Of a stretch of 64,000 nt of DNA, positions 15,738-23,837 are shown piece after piece. The notes under the pieces were generated by a model. It was not told where the DNA came from. It saw only the letters and a list, made by a program, of their open reading frames with translations, and ran no database searches. Origin of the DNA: AC-32 sp963717725 (GTDB lineage: Bacteria > Actinomycetota > Thermoleophilia > Gaiellales > Gaiellaceae); NCBI GenBank assembly GCA_963717725.1, contig CAVQWS010000013.1:1-64000 (forward strand), in the 5' to 3' direction. Position numbers and translations under genes: made by a program. Position 1 is the first letter of the stretch, and every line of letters starts with the position of its first letter.

Positions 15738-16421
15738 CTAGAAATAGTAGGGCGCGACCTGAAGGGCGCCCAGCGCGTACCAGACGCCGAAGGACAGGCT
15801 GATCACGCCCAGCACCGGCGCGAGCGCCGGGAAGAGGCGGCCGACCCGCCCGCGCTCGAGCGTGAAGCCGAGGCCGGTCGAGAGCGCCGCCATCGAGAGT
15901 GCGGTGCAGAGCGCGAACAGGCCGAGGGCCGCGACCGCGATCTCCTGGTTGTGGATCGACGCCAGCAGCAGGACGCCGACGCCCGCGCTGCCGCCCATCC
16001 CATGCACCAGGCCGATCCCGTAGGCCTGCAGCGGCGAGCGCGCGCGCCTGGGGGGATGGCGGTGCGTGTGGAACGCGCCGCGGTGCCAGCGCAGAAGCAG
16101 CGAGACCGCGAGCGCGACGATCACGAGGCCGACCGTCGTCTCCGCTGCCTCCTGCGCTGGCTCGGGCAGGTAGCTCTGGAAGAGCACGATCGGCAGCCCG
16201 AAGGCGAACAGGGTCGTCGCGTGGCCGAGGCCCCAGCAGAGCCCGAGCCGGGCGGCCGCGCGGGTGGCGCGCTCGCGGGTGCCGGCGATCAGCGTCGAGA
16301 CGGCGGCGAGGTGATCGGGATCGGTCGCGTGGCGGAGGCCGAGCACCATCGCGACCAGGCAGACGAGCGCGAGCGTGGCGCCGTCGGAGAACGATGCAAC
16401 CCAGGTGTCGAGTCCGAACAC
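15738..16421 (-). CDS. NicO/HoxN-family nickel-cobalt-type membrane transporter
   Basis: A 227-aa membrane protein with six or so TM segments. The family signature LGLRHATDPDHLAAVS (about residues 27-42; H-x4-D-H) and LGHATTLFAFG are clear. A His/Arg-rich cytosolic loop (RGAFHTHRHPPRR) follows. The GTG start is four bases after the upstream NicO gene's stop. It lacks the large extracytoplasmic domain of its neighbour, so the two may form a pair. Metal identity is inferred from the family only. Confidence 0.82.
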   Translation of the reverse strand: MFGLDTWVASFSDGATLALVCLVAMVLGLRHATDPDHLAAVSTLIAGTRERATRAAARLGLCWGLGHATTLFAFGLPIVLFQSYLPEPAQEAAETTVGLVIVALAVSLLLRWHRGAFHTHRHPPRRARSPLQAYGIGLVHGMGGSAGVGVLLLASIHNQEIAVAALGLFALCTALSMAALSTGLGFTLERGRVGRLFPALAPVLGVISLSFGVWYALGALQVAPYYF

Positions 16422-16424
16422 GGT

Positions 16425-17720
16425 TCAGCTCACTTTCGGGACGGCGCGGAAGGTCATGGCGATTCCCGCGACGAGGATGACGAGTGCGCTGGCGGCGGGC
16501 AAGAGCCGAACCAGCCGGCCTTCGAAGGAGACGCGGCGGAACGCCGTGCGCGCGACAACCGCTGCGAGGCCGATGCCGGTGATCGTGAGCGCAAGGCCCG
16601 CGCTGAAGGCGAGGATCAGCAGCAGACCGAAGGCGACTCGGTGCAGCGAGATCGCCGCGAGCAGGACCACGAGCGCGGAGGGGCAGGGAAGGAGGCCGCC
16701 CGAGACGCCGACTGCGAAGAGCGAGCGGAAGCTGGTGCCCTCCTCGCCGTGGTGGTGGTGATGGTGGTGCTGCCGGCTGTGCCGCCAGCGGGAGCGCAAC
16801 ACCGACGCGCCGATGCCGACCACGAGCAGGCCCGAGACGAGGTTCAACCACGGGTAGAGCCGGTCGGGGACGATGAACTGCGAGAGCGCGAGCGTCACCA
16901 GGCCGAGGCTGAAGACGCCGATCGTGTGCGTGATCGTCACGATCAGCCCGAGCAGCGCCGCGTGCCGCGGGGTGCCGCGCTGTCCGACCAGGTAGGCAGT
17001 GATGATCGTCTTGCCGTGCCCGGGCGAGAGCGCGTGCGCGGCGCCCCAGAAGAGCGCGGCCGCGAGCGAGGCGAGGATCACGAGCAGGCTCAGGTGCGAC
17101 TGGCCGACGAGCGAGGCGAAGCCGGAGTCCGCGATCCGGTCCGGCGCCTGCAGGCTGGCTCCGTCCGAGAGCGGGGGAGCGACGTCGGCGCCGGAGCCAG
17201 GGGAGAGCTCAGCGGACGCCGATGTCACATCGAGCGGGCTCTCGAGCATGTCCTTCGGGTAAGCCCGGAGCTCGTGGCTGCGGCTCGGCGTGCGCGCCCC
17301 GATCACGATCTCCTTCCAGCCGATCCGGTTGGCGTAGTTCGAGTCGCGGTAATGGAGCCGTGCCGGCCCGGAGAGCCGCGGCCCGGCCAGTACCACCTCG
17401 ATCCGCGTCGTCCTGAGCCCGCCCGCGCCCGGTGGGTGGGCGAGCGCCTGCCCGAGCGGGACGAGTCGTGCCGGCCGCCCCGCCACCGTCAGGTGGGCGT
17501 TGGAGGCGATCCGCCGCGCGTAGGCCCTGGCGTCGATGTGGCCTGCCTGGAAGGTCGGGATCTCGGCCATGTCCAGGACGTAGAGCACGTAGAGGCGGTG
17601 GCCCGAGACCTCGACGCGGCTGAACCGATTGATCGTGAAGTTGCCGAGCGGGTGCGCGGATGCCGCCGCCGGCGTGAGCAGCGCGGCCGCCACTGCGAGC
17701 AGAAGGACGAGGCGCTTCAT
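16425..17720 (-). CDS. NicO/RcnA-type metal exporter with N-terminal periplasmic domain
   Basis: A 431-aa protein. A signal peptide (MKRLVLLLAVAAALLTPAAA) precedes an approximately 190-residue extracytoplasmic beta domain starting HPLGNFTINRFSRV, as in HupE/NicO hybrids. Then come six to seven TM segments with the NicO signature AHALSPGHGKT and a partner HTIGVFS. A polyhistidine cytosolic loop (seven consecutive His, HHGEEG after) suggests metal sensing or buffering. ATG 17720 overlaps the TPR gene's stop (ATGA). Export of Ni/Co is the family expectation; other NicO branches move different solutes. Confidence 0.82.
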   Translation of the reverse strand: MKRLVLLLAVAAALLTPAAASAHPLGNFTINRFSRVEVSGHRLYVLYVLDMAEIPTFQAGHIDARAYARRIASNAHLTVAGRPARLVPLGQALAHPPGAGGLRTTRIEVVLAGPRLSGPARLHYRDSNYANRIGWKEIVIGARTPSRSHELRAYPKDMLESPLDVTSASAELSPGSGADVAPPLSDGASLQAPDRIADSGFASLVGQSHLSLLVILASLAAALFWGAAHALSPGHGKTIITAYLVGQRGTPRHAALLGLIVTITHTIGVFSLGLVTLALSQFIVPDRLYPWLNLVSGLLVVGIGASVLRSRWRHSRQHHHHHHHGEEGTSFRSLFAVGVSGGLLPCPSALVVLLAAISLHRVAFGLLLILAFSAGLALTITGIGLAAVVARTAFRRVSFEGRLVRLLPAASALVILVAGIAMTFRAVPKVS

Positions 17721-19006
17721 CGCAGCTCCCTCGTCGCCACAGGCGCCCACAGCACCGAGAAGCGCGGGTTCAGCGCCAGCGCACGGCCGAGCCAGCTCCT
17801 CGCTGCGGCCCGGTGACCGAGGCAGTGCTCGATCTCGCCGCGGTGGAAGTACTTGAGCGCATCGAGCGTGCCAAGCCGGAGGGCGCGCCTGGAGTAGCGC
17901 AGCGCCTCGCCGCAGTGCCCGGTTCGCGCGAGCGCCCAAGCCAGGACGTCGTCTCCGTCGATCGACGGGCGCTCCCGCTGCGCGTGCCGAGCGAGCGCGA
18001 GCGAGGCCGAGAGGCGAATGCCGTGATCGACGTCGAAGAGCGCCGTCTCGAGGTCGGTCTGGACGCCGTTGGCGACGAGCAGTCGCTCGATGACGCCGAT
18101 CAGCGCGTACTGCTTAGCGGCTTCCGCCGCTCGGCCGTCCGAGCCCTGGAGGTCGCCGAGCATCGCCACGTACTGCGGCAGCGGAATCCGGTCGACCGCT
18201 TCCTGCTCCGCCGCGATCGCCTCCTGGACGTGTCCGCGGCCGTACTCGGCCCAGGCCAGCGCGTCATAGGCCGGCGCGTAGCCGGGGAAGGCCCGCACGG
18301 CGGCGTGCGCCTGCGCGAGCGCCGGCGCGACCCGGCCGACCGAGAACGCGGCCCTGCTCAGCTGCACGCGGGTCCACGCCTCGATCTCTCCCTGTCCGAG
18401 CGAGGCCTCGAGCGCAGACCGCAGCGCCGAGCGGGCGCCGGCCACGTCACCGAGCAGCAGGCGCGCGTGTCCGACCCGCGCGTACGACGAGACGTCGGGC
18501 CGCAGCCCGGACATCGTGTCGAACGCCTGGAATCCTTGCTTGTAGCGCCCCAGCTCGACGAGCGCGTCGCCGATCACGCCGTAGTTGCGCGCCGTCGTCG
18601 GCGAGATCGCCCGCGCGCGGCGGCCGAGCGCGAGCGCCTCGCGGAAGCGGTGCCGCGAGAGCGCGAGCGAGCCGAGGCCGCTGGTCGCGATCAGGTCGCG
18701 CGGTGCGAGGCGCAGCGCCCGCCGCAACACCTCGTCCGACTTGGTGTAGTAGGTCGGGTCGCCCGTCTCGCGGGCCCGCTGCTGGTACGCGAGCCCGAGC
18801 GCGTCGAGCGAGCGCACGTCGTCGCGGCTCCCGCGCAGCTCGTTCTGGAGTTTCGCGATCTGCGTCGACGTGTCATCGGCCGCGGGCGGCCGTGCGACCA
18901 GGGCGGAGCTGGCCTGCGGCGAGCCGTGCAGCGCCCCGCCGAGGAACAGGGCGGTGACCGTCAGCCCCGCTGCCACTCCTCCGATCAGCAATCTCCGTGC
19001 CTTCAT
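17717..19006 (-). CDS. Secreted/membrane-anchored TPR protein
   Basis: A 429-aa protein with an N-terminal signal anchor (residues 5-27, LLIGGVAAGLTVTALFLGGA). At least eight tetratricopeptide-like units follow (for example ALGLAYQQRARETGDPTYYT, then GLGSLALSRHRFREALALGR and HRGEIEHCLGHRAAARSWLG). It likely forms a scaffold outside the membrane. It lies between the DUF4331 gene, 67 bp upstream across a strong hairpin, and the NicO exporter, which its stop overlaps. Its function is unknown; position suggests it serves the same envelope system. Confidence 0.75.
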   Translation of the reverse strand: MKARRLLIGGVAAGLTVTALFLGGALHGSPQASSALVARPPAADDTSTQIAKLQNELRGSRDDVRSLDALGLAYQQRARETGDPTYYTKSDEVLRRALRLAPRDLIATSGLGSLALSRHRFREALALGRRARAISPTTARNYGVIGDALVELGRYKQGFQAFDTMSGLRPDVSSYARVGHARLLLGDVAGARSALRSALEASLGQGEIEAWTRVQLSRAAFSVGRVAPALAQAHAAVRAFPGYAPAYDALAWAEYGRGHVQEAIAAEQEAVDRIPLPQYVAMLGDLQGSDGRAAEAAKQYALIGVIERLLVANGVQTDLETALFDVDHGIRLSASLALARHAQRERPSIDGDDVLAWALARTGHCGEALRYSRRALRLGTLDALKYFHRGEIEHCLGHRAAARSWLGRALALNPRFSVLWAPVATRELR

Positions 19007-19023
19007 GACACTCCTTCAGCCGG

Positions 19024-19060
19024 GACGGAGGGGCCCGCCGGCTGGCCGGGCCCCTCCGTC
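19024..19060 (-). terminator. Strong 14-bp intercistronic hairpin
   Basis: GACGGAGGGGCCCG pairs perfectly with CGGGCCCCTCCGTC around a nine-base loop, between the DUF4331 stop and the TPR start. No U-run follows on the minus strand. It may attenuate transcription or stabilise the upstream mRNA so that the secreted DUF4331 protein is made in excess. Confidence 0.6.
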
Positions 19061-19073
19061 GTCTGGTCGCCGC

Positions 19074-20579
19074 CTAGGGCACCTCGTAGCCCTGATGCGG
19101 ATTCGCGACGTACGGGAACGTGTTGGAGAGCGACACGTCGTTGGCGTCGACTCCGTCACCGACGAGGTTGTTCGGGCTCAGGTTCGGCAGACCGAACGCC
19201 CCGTTGAGGAACGAGCCGTAGCCCTGGCCGATCGCCCGCAGCTCGATGTCGACAACGTCGTCCCCCAGCCGCCGCCCGTTCGGGAAGCCGCAGAGGTCGG
19301 CGGCGAGGACGGCCATCCGGTCGGGCGCGGCCGGGCTGGCCGTGCCGCCGGGACAGGCGCCGTTCACGCCGGGCTTGATCGCCGTGTTGAGCCTGAGCAG
19401 ATCCGACTGCGTCGAGCCCGTGAAGTTCAGCCCGGGCACGCCCGTGAGCAGGATCAGCGAGAGATCGTTGCGCCCTGTCTCGGCAATCGGTGCCAAGGCG
19501 CCGCCTGCATGACCGGCAGGTGGAGCGCCGTAGAGCACGTTCTCGAGGTGAGCGACCTCGGGAGTCGTGTAGTAGTGGGCGAACTGGCTGTCGTCAGCCG
19601 GATCGTCCCGGTTCCAGACGTCCTTGTCGCCCAGCGGGATCACGACCTCGTTGATGAGCGGGTTCCCGAGCCGGGAGACCTGCACCCACGGGCCGTGCCC
19701 GTCCTTCGTCCCGTCCGCCTTGAGGACGGTCTTCTGCTCGCGCTCGGCGCTTGCATAGATGCCGACCGTCGTGCTGGGAGCCTGCACGAGCTGCGAGATC
19801 GGCACGCGCAGGACGATCGAGTGCGTGTTGTAGTTCTTCAACGCGTCCACGCCCGCCGCCGCAGGCAGCGGAATCAGGTGGAACGGGTTGAACGGACGCA
19901 GCCCGGCCAGGTCGAAGACCGAGCCGAGGTCGACGTAGAACGGGTCGTCCCGCTGGCCGGCGAAGACCTTGATTCCGCCGGACAGGTTGGTGGCCGCCGC
20001 CGACGCGAGGGCGGCATAGTTCGGCGTCGAGCGGGGCCCGATGTTGTCGGGCGGCGTCGGGATGTTGCTGCCGAGGACGACCGGATCCTTCGCGTTGCCG
20101 TTCTTGTTCAACCGGACACGCGTGAGCGTGTAGGTCTGCGGCCGGTTCCAGTTCGGGCTGTCGAGCGAGGTGATCGGCCCGGTGTTGTAGAGGAATGTGT
20201 CCTCGTTCCGGGTCTGCGTCTGGAAACGGAACTGGTAGCCGATGTCGGCGTGTCCGTCCCCGTTCTGGTCGATCCCGATCTGGTAGAGAGCGCTGTCGTC
20301 GAAGCTGTAGAAGTTCGGCCCGCTGGCCGGTGCCTCGAGCGGGATGTAGTTCGCGATGATCGTGACCGTGTTCGTGTCGTCAGGGCTGACGAACGCGTAC
20401 AGGTCGGTGTTGTCCGCTCGCGGGTCCTGGCTGATCAGCGGCGCCTCGGAGTGGCTGGACGCCTTAGCTGCGCTAGGCCCGGGAGCGTGGGTCAGGATCA
20501 CCATGATCGCCAGCGCTCCGAGCGCGAGTGCGGCGGCCATGGCAACCGGTTTGCGGATACGTGGTACGGCTGCGTGCAT
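19074..20579 (-). CDS. DUF4331-family secreted protein
   Basis: A 501-aa exported protein. A signal region (residues 12-38) precedes the hallmark HSEAPLISQDPRADNTDLYA and FVSPDD of DUF4331. Later family landmarks are the acidic loop GIDQNGDGHADIGY (a calcium-binding-like Asp/Gly loop), the DDPFYVDLG segment, and the C-terminal GRRLGDDVVDIELRA. It has GGAGGAGG about 13 nt upstream of the ATG. It is the first gene of the DUF4331-TPR-NicO-NicO-anti-sigma-sigma series. Function is unknown; the beta-rich secreted form and neighbours suggest a cell-surface role tied to metal or envelope homeostasis. Confidence 0.85.
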   Translation of the reverse strand: MHAAVPRIRKPVAMAAALALGALAIMVILTHAPGPSAAKASSHSEAPLISQDPRADNTDLYAFVSPDDTNTVTIIANYIPLEAPASGPNFYSFDDSALYQIGIDQNGDGHADIGYQFRFQTQTRNEDTFLYNTGPITSLDSPNWNRPQTYTLTRVRLNKNGNAKDPVVLGSNIPTPPDNIGPRSTPNYAALASAAATNLSGGIKVFAGQRDDPFYVDLGSVFDLAGLRPFNPFHLIPLPAAAGVDALKNYNTHSIVLRVPISQLVQAPSTTVGIYASAEREQKTVLKADGTKDGHGPWVQVSRLGNPLINEVVIPLGDKDVWNRDDPADDSQFAHYYTTPEVAHLENVLYGAPPAGHAGGALAPIAETGRNDLSLILLTGVPGLNFTGSTQSDLLRLNTAIKPGVNGACPGGTASPAAPDRMAVLAADLCGFPNGRRLGDDVVDIELRAIGQGYGSFLNGAFGLPNLSPNNLVGDGVDANDVSLSNTFPYVANPHQGYEVP

Positions 20580-20646
20580 GGGCTGGATGCCTCCTCCCCC
20601 CGGTGGTTGTCGAGCCTGGTTCGCAGCGGGGCCGCGAACGGTTCGG

Positions 20647-21553
20647 CTACGGGTGGATGCGCGTGCCGGCCCGGCCCTCGAGCGCCTTGCCCAGAGCTGC
20701 GGGCGAGGTGATCAGGGCCTCGTGGCCGGTGGCGCGGACGAACTCGACCGACGCCTCGACCTTTGGCCGCATCGAGCCGGCCGCCAGCTCGTGGATGAGC
20801 GCCTCGGCCTCGTCGATGGAGAGCTCGCGCAGCTCCTCCTGGCTCTCGCCGCCGAAGTCACGGGAAACGGCGGTGACCTCGGTCAGGATCACCAGCCGGT
20901 CGGCGTCGAGCTCGCGGGCCAGCAGGGAGGAGGCCCGGTCCTTGTCGATCACCGCGTCGATGCCGGCCAGGTGCTCGCCCGCGCCTGGTCGCCGGGATGC
21001 CGCCGCCGCCGCAGGCGACGACGATCGAGCCCGAGGCGAGCAGCGAGCGGATCGCGCCGAGCTCGACCACCTCGAGCGGCTTCGGCGAAGGCACGACGCG
21101 GCGCCAGCCCCGGCCGGAGTCGTGGACGACCTGCCAGCCGCGGTCGCGCTCCAGCGCACGCGCCTCGTCCTCGCCGTAGAACGGCCCGACCGGCTTGGTC
21201 GGCTCCGCGAAGGCCGGGTCGTCCTCGGCCACCAGCACGTGGGTCAGCAGGCAGACCACCGGGCGGCCGGCGACGGGCTCGAGCTCGCTTTCGATCAGCG
21301 CGCCGATCTCCGCCTGGGTCTGCGCGACCGCGAGGTAAAGCGGCAGCGGCGGCACCTCGTCGGCGGCGCGTTCCTGACGGAGCAGCTCGTTGCCGACCTG
21401 CGGGCCGTTCCCATGCGTGACGACCAGCTCGCCGCCCAGGAGCGGCCGCAGCGCGGCGCAGGCCTCCCGCAGATTCGCGCGCTGCTCGGCGGCCGTGCCG
21501 CGCTCGCCGGGCCGCATCAGCGCGTTCCCGCCGAGCGCGACGACGATGCTCAC
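20647..21553 (-). pseudogene. arcC: Carbamate kinase, interrupted by a frameshift
   Basis: Two frames together encode a complete carbamate kinase. The first (GTG 21553) gives MSIVVALGGNALMRPGE, then VVTHGNGPQVGNELL and ends in family sequence at VVACGGGGIP. The second picks up at GEHLAGIDAVIDKDRASSLL and ends at TAG 20647. The break is near 20980-21000; one extra or two missing bases would explain it. Carbamate kinase interconverts carbamoyl phosphate and ADP with ATP, ammonia and bicarbonate. The gene overlaps the preceding GTPase gene by four bases, so both are one unit. Whether the lesion is real is unknown. Confidence 0.8.
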
Positions 21554-22890
21554 ACGAGTGCTTTGTCGCCTATGAGGCCGTGCTCGGTGAGGACGTCGGC
21601 CAGTGTCGGCTCGCCGACTTCCTGGAGCTTGTACGTCACCCGCAGCGCGGGCACGTCGAAGTCGATCAGCTTGCGCAGGTCGATCGGCGTTCCGATCAGC
21701 ACGAGCTCGGCGCCCGAGGCCTCGATCGTGGCCTTGAGGTCGTCCATCTGCTTGCGCCCATAGCCCATCGCGGGCAGCAGCGCGCCGACGTTCGGGTAGT
21801 CCACGAAGGTCTGCGCGATCGAGCCGACGGCCGCGGAGCGGGGGTCGATCAGCTCGGCCGCGCCGTTCGCCTTCGCGGCGAGCACGGCTGCGCCGTAGGT
21901 CATCTCGCCGTGGGTCAGCGTCGGCCCGTCCTCGATCGCGAGCACGCGCTTGCCGGCGATGTCGGCGATGTCGCCCTCGACGTGGAACGGCGAGGCCGCG
22001 AGCACGATCTTCGCCCCCGGGTTGTGGGTGCGGATCGAGTCGAGCACGGCGTCGATGCCTTCCTGGGTGGCGCTGTCGATCTTGTTCACGACGCAGACAT
22101 CGGCCATGCGCAGATTGGTCTCGCCCGGGTGGTAGCGCAGCTCGTGGCCGGCGCGGTGCGGGTCGACGACGACGATGTGGACGTTCGGCTTCACGAACGG
22201 CGTGTCGTTGTTGCCGCCGTCCCAGAGGATCACGTCCGCCTCCTGCTCGGCGCGGTCGAGGATCGCCGCGTAGTCGATCCCGGCGAAGACGAGGTTGCCC
22301 TCGGCGATGTGCGGCTCGTACTCCTCGCGCTCCTCGATCGTCGCGTCGGCGGCGTCGAGGTCCTCGTAGCGCTCGAAGCGCTGGACGGCCTGCTTGGTCA
22401 GATCGCCGTAGGGCATCGGGTGCCGCAGGACGGCGACGCGCTTGCCCGACTCGCGCAGCAGCGCGGCGACGTGGCGCGTGGTCTGGCTCTTGCCCGAGCC
22501 GGTGCGGACGGCGCAGATCGCGACCGCCGGCTTGGACGAAGTCAGCATCGTCTCGCGCGGCGAGATCAGCCGGTACGAGGCGCCGGCCGCCAGTGCGCGC
22601 GAGCCGACGTGCATCACGTGCTCGTGCGTCACGTCGGAGTAGGCGAAGACGACCTCGTCGACCTCGTGCTTGGCGATCAGCTGCTCGAGCTCGGCCTCGG
22701 GCTCGATCGGGATCCCGTCGGGGTAGAGCTCACCCGCCAGCTCGGGCGGGTAGACGCGCCCGGCGATGTCCGGGATCTGCGTCGCCGTGAAGGCGACCAC
22801 CTCGTACTCCTCGCGGCCCCGGTAGACGAGGTTGAAGTTGTGAAAGTCGCGGCCGGCCGCGCCCGCGATCAGCACCCGTGTCCTGGTCAT
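21550..22890 (-). CDS. Cyclic 2,3-diphosphoglycerate synthetase-like GTPase
   Basis: A 446-aa cytosolic P-loop protein. The N-terminal Rossmann-like part starts RTRVLIAGAAGRDFHNFNLV. The nucleotide site is AVRTGSGKSQTTR (Walker A), with NKID and a VILWDGGNND Walker B-like acid further on. These match the cDPG synthetase family known from methanogens and found in some bacteria, often beside carbamate kinase as here. In archaea the product is a thermoprotectant; in bacteria the reaction is not established. The ATG lies six bases after TAAGCT, inside a perfect palindrome, so the mRNA is probably leaderless and operator-controlled. Confidence 0.8.
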   Translation of the reverse strand: MTRTRVLIAGAAGRDFHNFNLVYRGREEYEVVAFTATQIPDIAGRVYPPELAGELYPDGIPIEPEAELEQLIAKHEVDEVVFAYSDVTHEHVMHVGSRALAAGASYRLISPRETMLTSSKPAVAICAVRTGSGKSQTTRHVAALLRESGKRVAVLRHPMPYGDLTKQAVQRFERYEDLDAADATIEEREEYEPHIAEGNLVFAGIDYAAILDRAEQEADVILWDGGNNDTPFVKPNVHIVVVDPHRAGHELRYHPGETNLRMADVCVVNKIDSATQEGIDAVLDSIRTHNPGAKIVLAASPFHVEGDIADIAGKRVLAIEDGPTLTHGEMTYGAAVLAAKANGAAELIDPRSAAVGSIAQTFVDYPNVGALLPAMGYGRKQMDDLKATIEASGAELVLIGTPIDLRKLIDFDVPALRVTYKLQEVGEPTLADVLTEHGLIGDKALV

Positions 22891-22906
22891 GCATAAAGCT
22901 TATGCA
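22890..22906 (-). promoter_or_regulatory. Palindromic operator over the -10 of the cDPGS-arcC unit
   Basis: TGCATAA-AGC-TTATGCA is a perfect 7-3-7 inverted repeat. In minus sense it contains TAAGCT (22902-22897) as a -10 that ends six bases before the ATG at 22890. A protein bound here would cover both the -10 and the transcription start. It is unusually AT-rich for this window. Confidence 0.55.
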
Positions 22907-22926
22907 GCTACACAGGACAGCGGCGC

Positions 22927-23826
22927 TCAGACTGCGAGGACCTGCTCGATCCGAAAGTGGGCATTGGCCACGAGCTCGGGGTTCGTGTCCCGGTAATACG
23001 GAAGGATGCAGATTCCGGTCCAGAGCGCCCAACCTCGACCGCGCTCCCAGGTTGCGTCGTCGACCTGCAGCTCCTCACCCAACAGCTGCCTCGCCCCCGC
23101 GGGCAGGAGGTTCCAGGCGACGGCCAGGTCCACAGCCGGATCGCCGAGCCCGAGCAGGCCCCAGTCGATCACCCCTGTCAGCCTCGACCCCTGGACGATC
23201 AGATTGGCCGGCATCAGGTCTCCGTGAAGCCAGACCGGCTCGCCGTGCCAAGGCGGAGTGGCCAGCGCGCTCTCCCACGCGATCAGTGCCGCCTTGGTGT
23301 CGATCGTCTGCTCGAGCTCAGCGAGCGCGACCCGGGTCGGCTCGTCCCAGCGGGCGAGCGAGGAACCGCGAGCCGTGAGCGGCGGGTCGGGTAGCTCGAC
23401 GAGCCACAGTGCCCGGATCAGCTCCGCAATCTTTCGGGCGAGCTCCTCCGGGTCGTCCAGCGCCTCGAAGTCCGGGGTCTCGCCGGCGAGCCAGGAGTAG
23501 ACACCCCAGGCGGCGGGATAGCCGTCCGCGGGAGCGCCTTTGGCGAGAGGTACGGGAACGGCGACCGGCAGCAGTGGCGAAAGCCTGGGCAGCCAGCGCG
23601 CATCTCGGTCGAACGACCGCCCTTCCGCATCGTTTCCGCGGTCGCGGATGCGGGGCAGGCGCACGACCTTGTCGCCTCCCAGCCGGTAGAGGACGTTGTC
23701 GGTCCCAGGGGAGGGGATCCGCTCGAGCGGCAGCTCGGCCCACTGCGGGAACTGCTCGGCGACCAACCGTACGATGAGACTGTCGTCCAGCCCGAGCTCG
23801 TCGGGGTGCATCGTTCCTGGCGGCAT
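22927..23826 (-). CDS. Aminoglycoside phosphotransferase (APH)-family kinase
   Basis: A 299-aa protein-kinase-like fold enzyme. The catalytic loop is LHGDLMPANLI (about residues 198-208; Asp base and Asn metal ligand) and the metal-binding DWG sits in VIDWGLLGLGDPAVDLA. The N-lobe has a reduced Gly loop (SPGTDNVLYRL) and a KVVRLP lysine strand. In Brenner-motif terms the site is complete. Most chromosomal APH members phosphorylate small metabolites or drugs, so resistance should not be assumed. A TAGCTT box eight bases before the ATG could start a leaderless transcript. Confidence 0.85.
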   Translation of the reverse strand: MPPGTMHPDELGLDDSLIVRLVAEQFPQWAELPLERIPSPGTDNVLYRLGGDKVVRLPRIRDRGNDAEGRSFDRDARWLPRLSPLLPVAVPVPLAKGAPADGYPAAWGVYSWLAGETPDFEALDDPEELARKIAELIRALWLVELPDPPLTARGSSLARWDEPTRVALAELEQTIDTKAALIAWESALATPPWHGEPVWLHGDLMPANLIVQGSRLTGVIDWGLLGLGDPAVDLAVAWNLLPAGARQLLGEELQVDDATWERGRGWALWTGICILPYYRDTNPELVANAHFRIEQVLAV

Positions 23827-23837
23827 GCCAGGCGAAG

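Noticed and set aside
16744..16775. A short-repeat tract rich in GTG/GGT that could look like a simple-sequence repeat or phase-variable site.
   Set aside because: It encodes the polyhistidine metal loop of the NicO exporter; alternation of CAC and CAT codons and its in-frame position explain it.
15720..17816. A 700-codon plus-strand frame opposite the NicO and TPR genes.
   Set aside because: The composition is repetitive Arg/Glu/Ala typical of antisense frames in GC-rich DNA; the minus-strand genes have clear family motifs.
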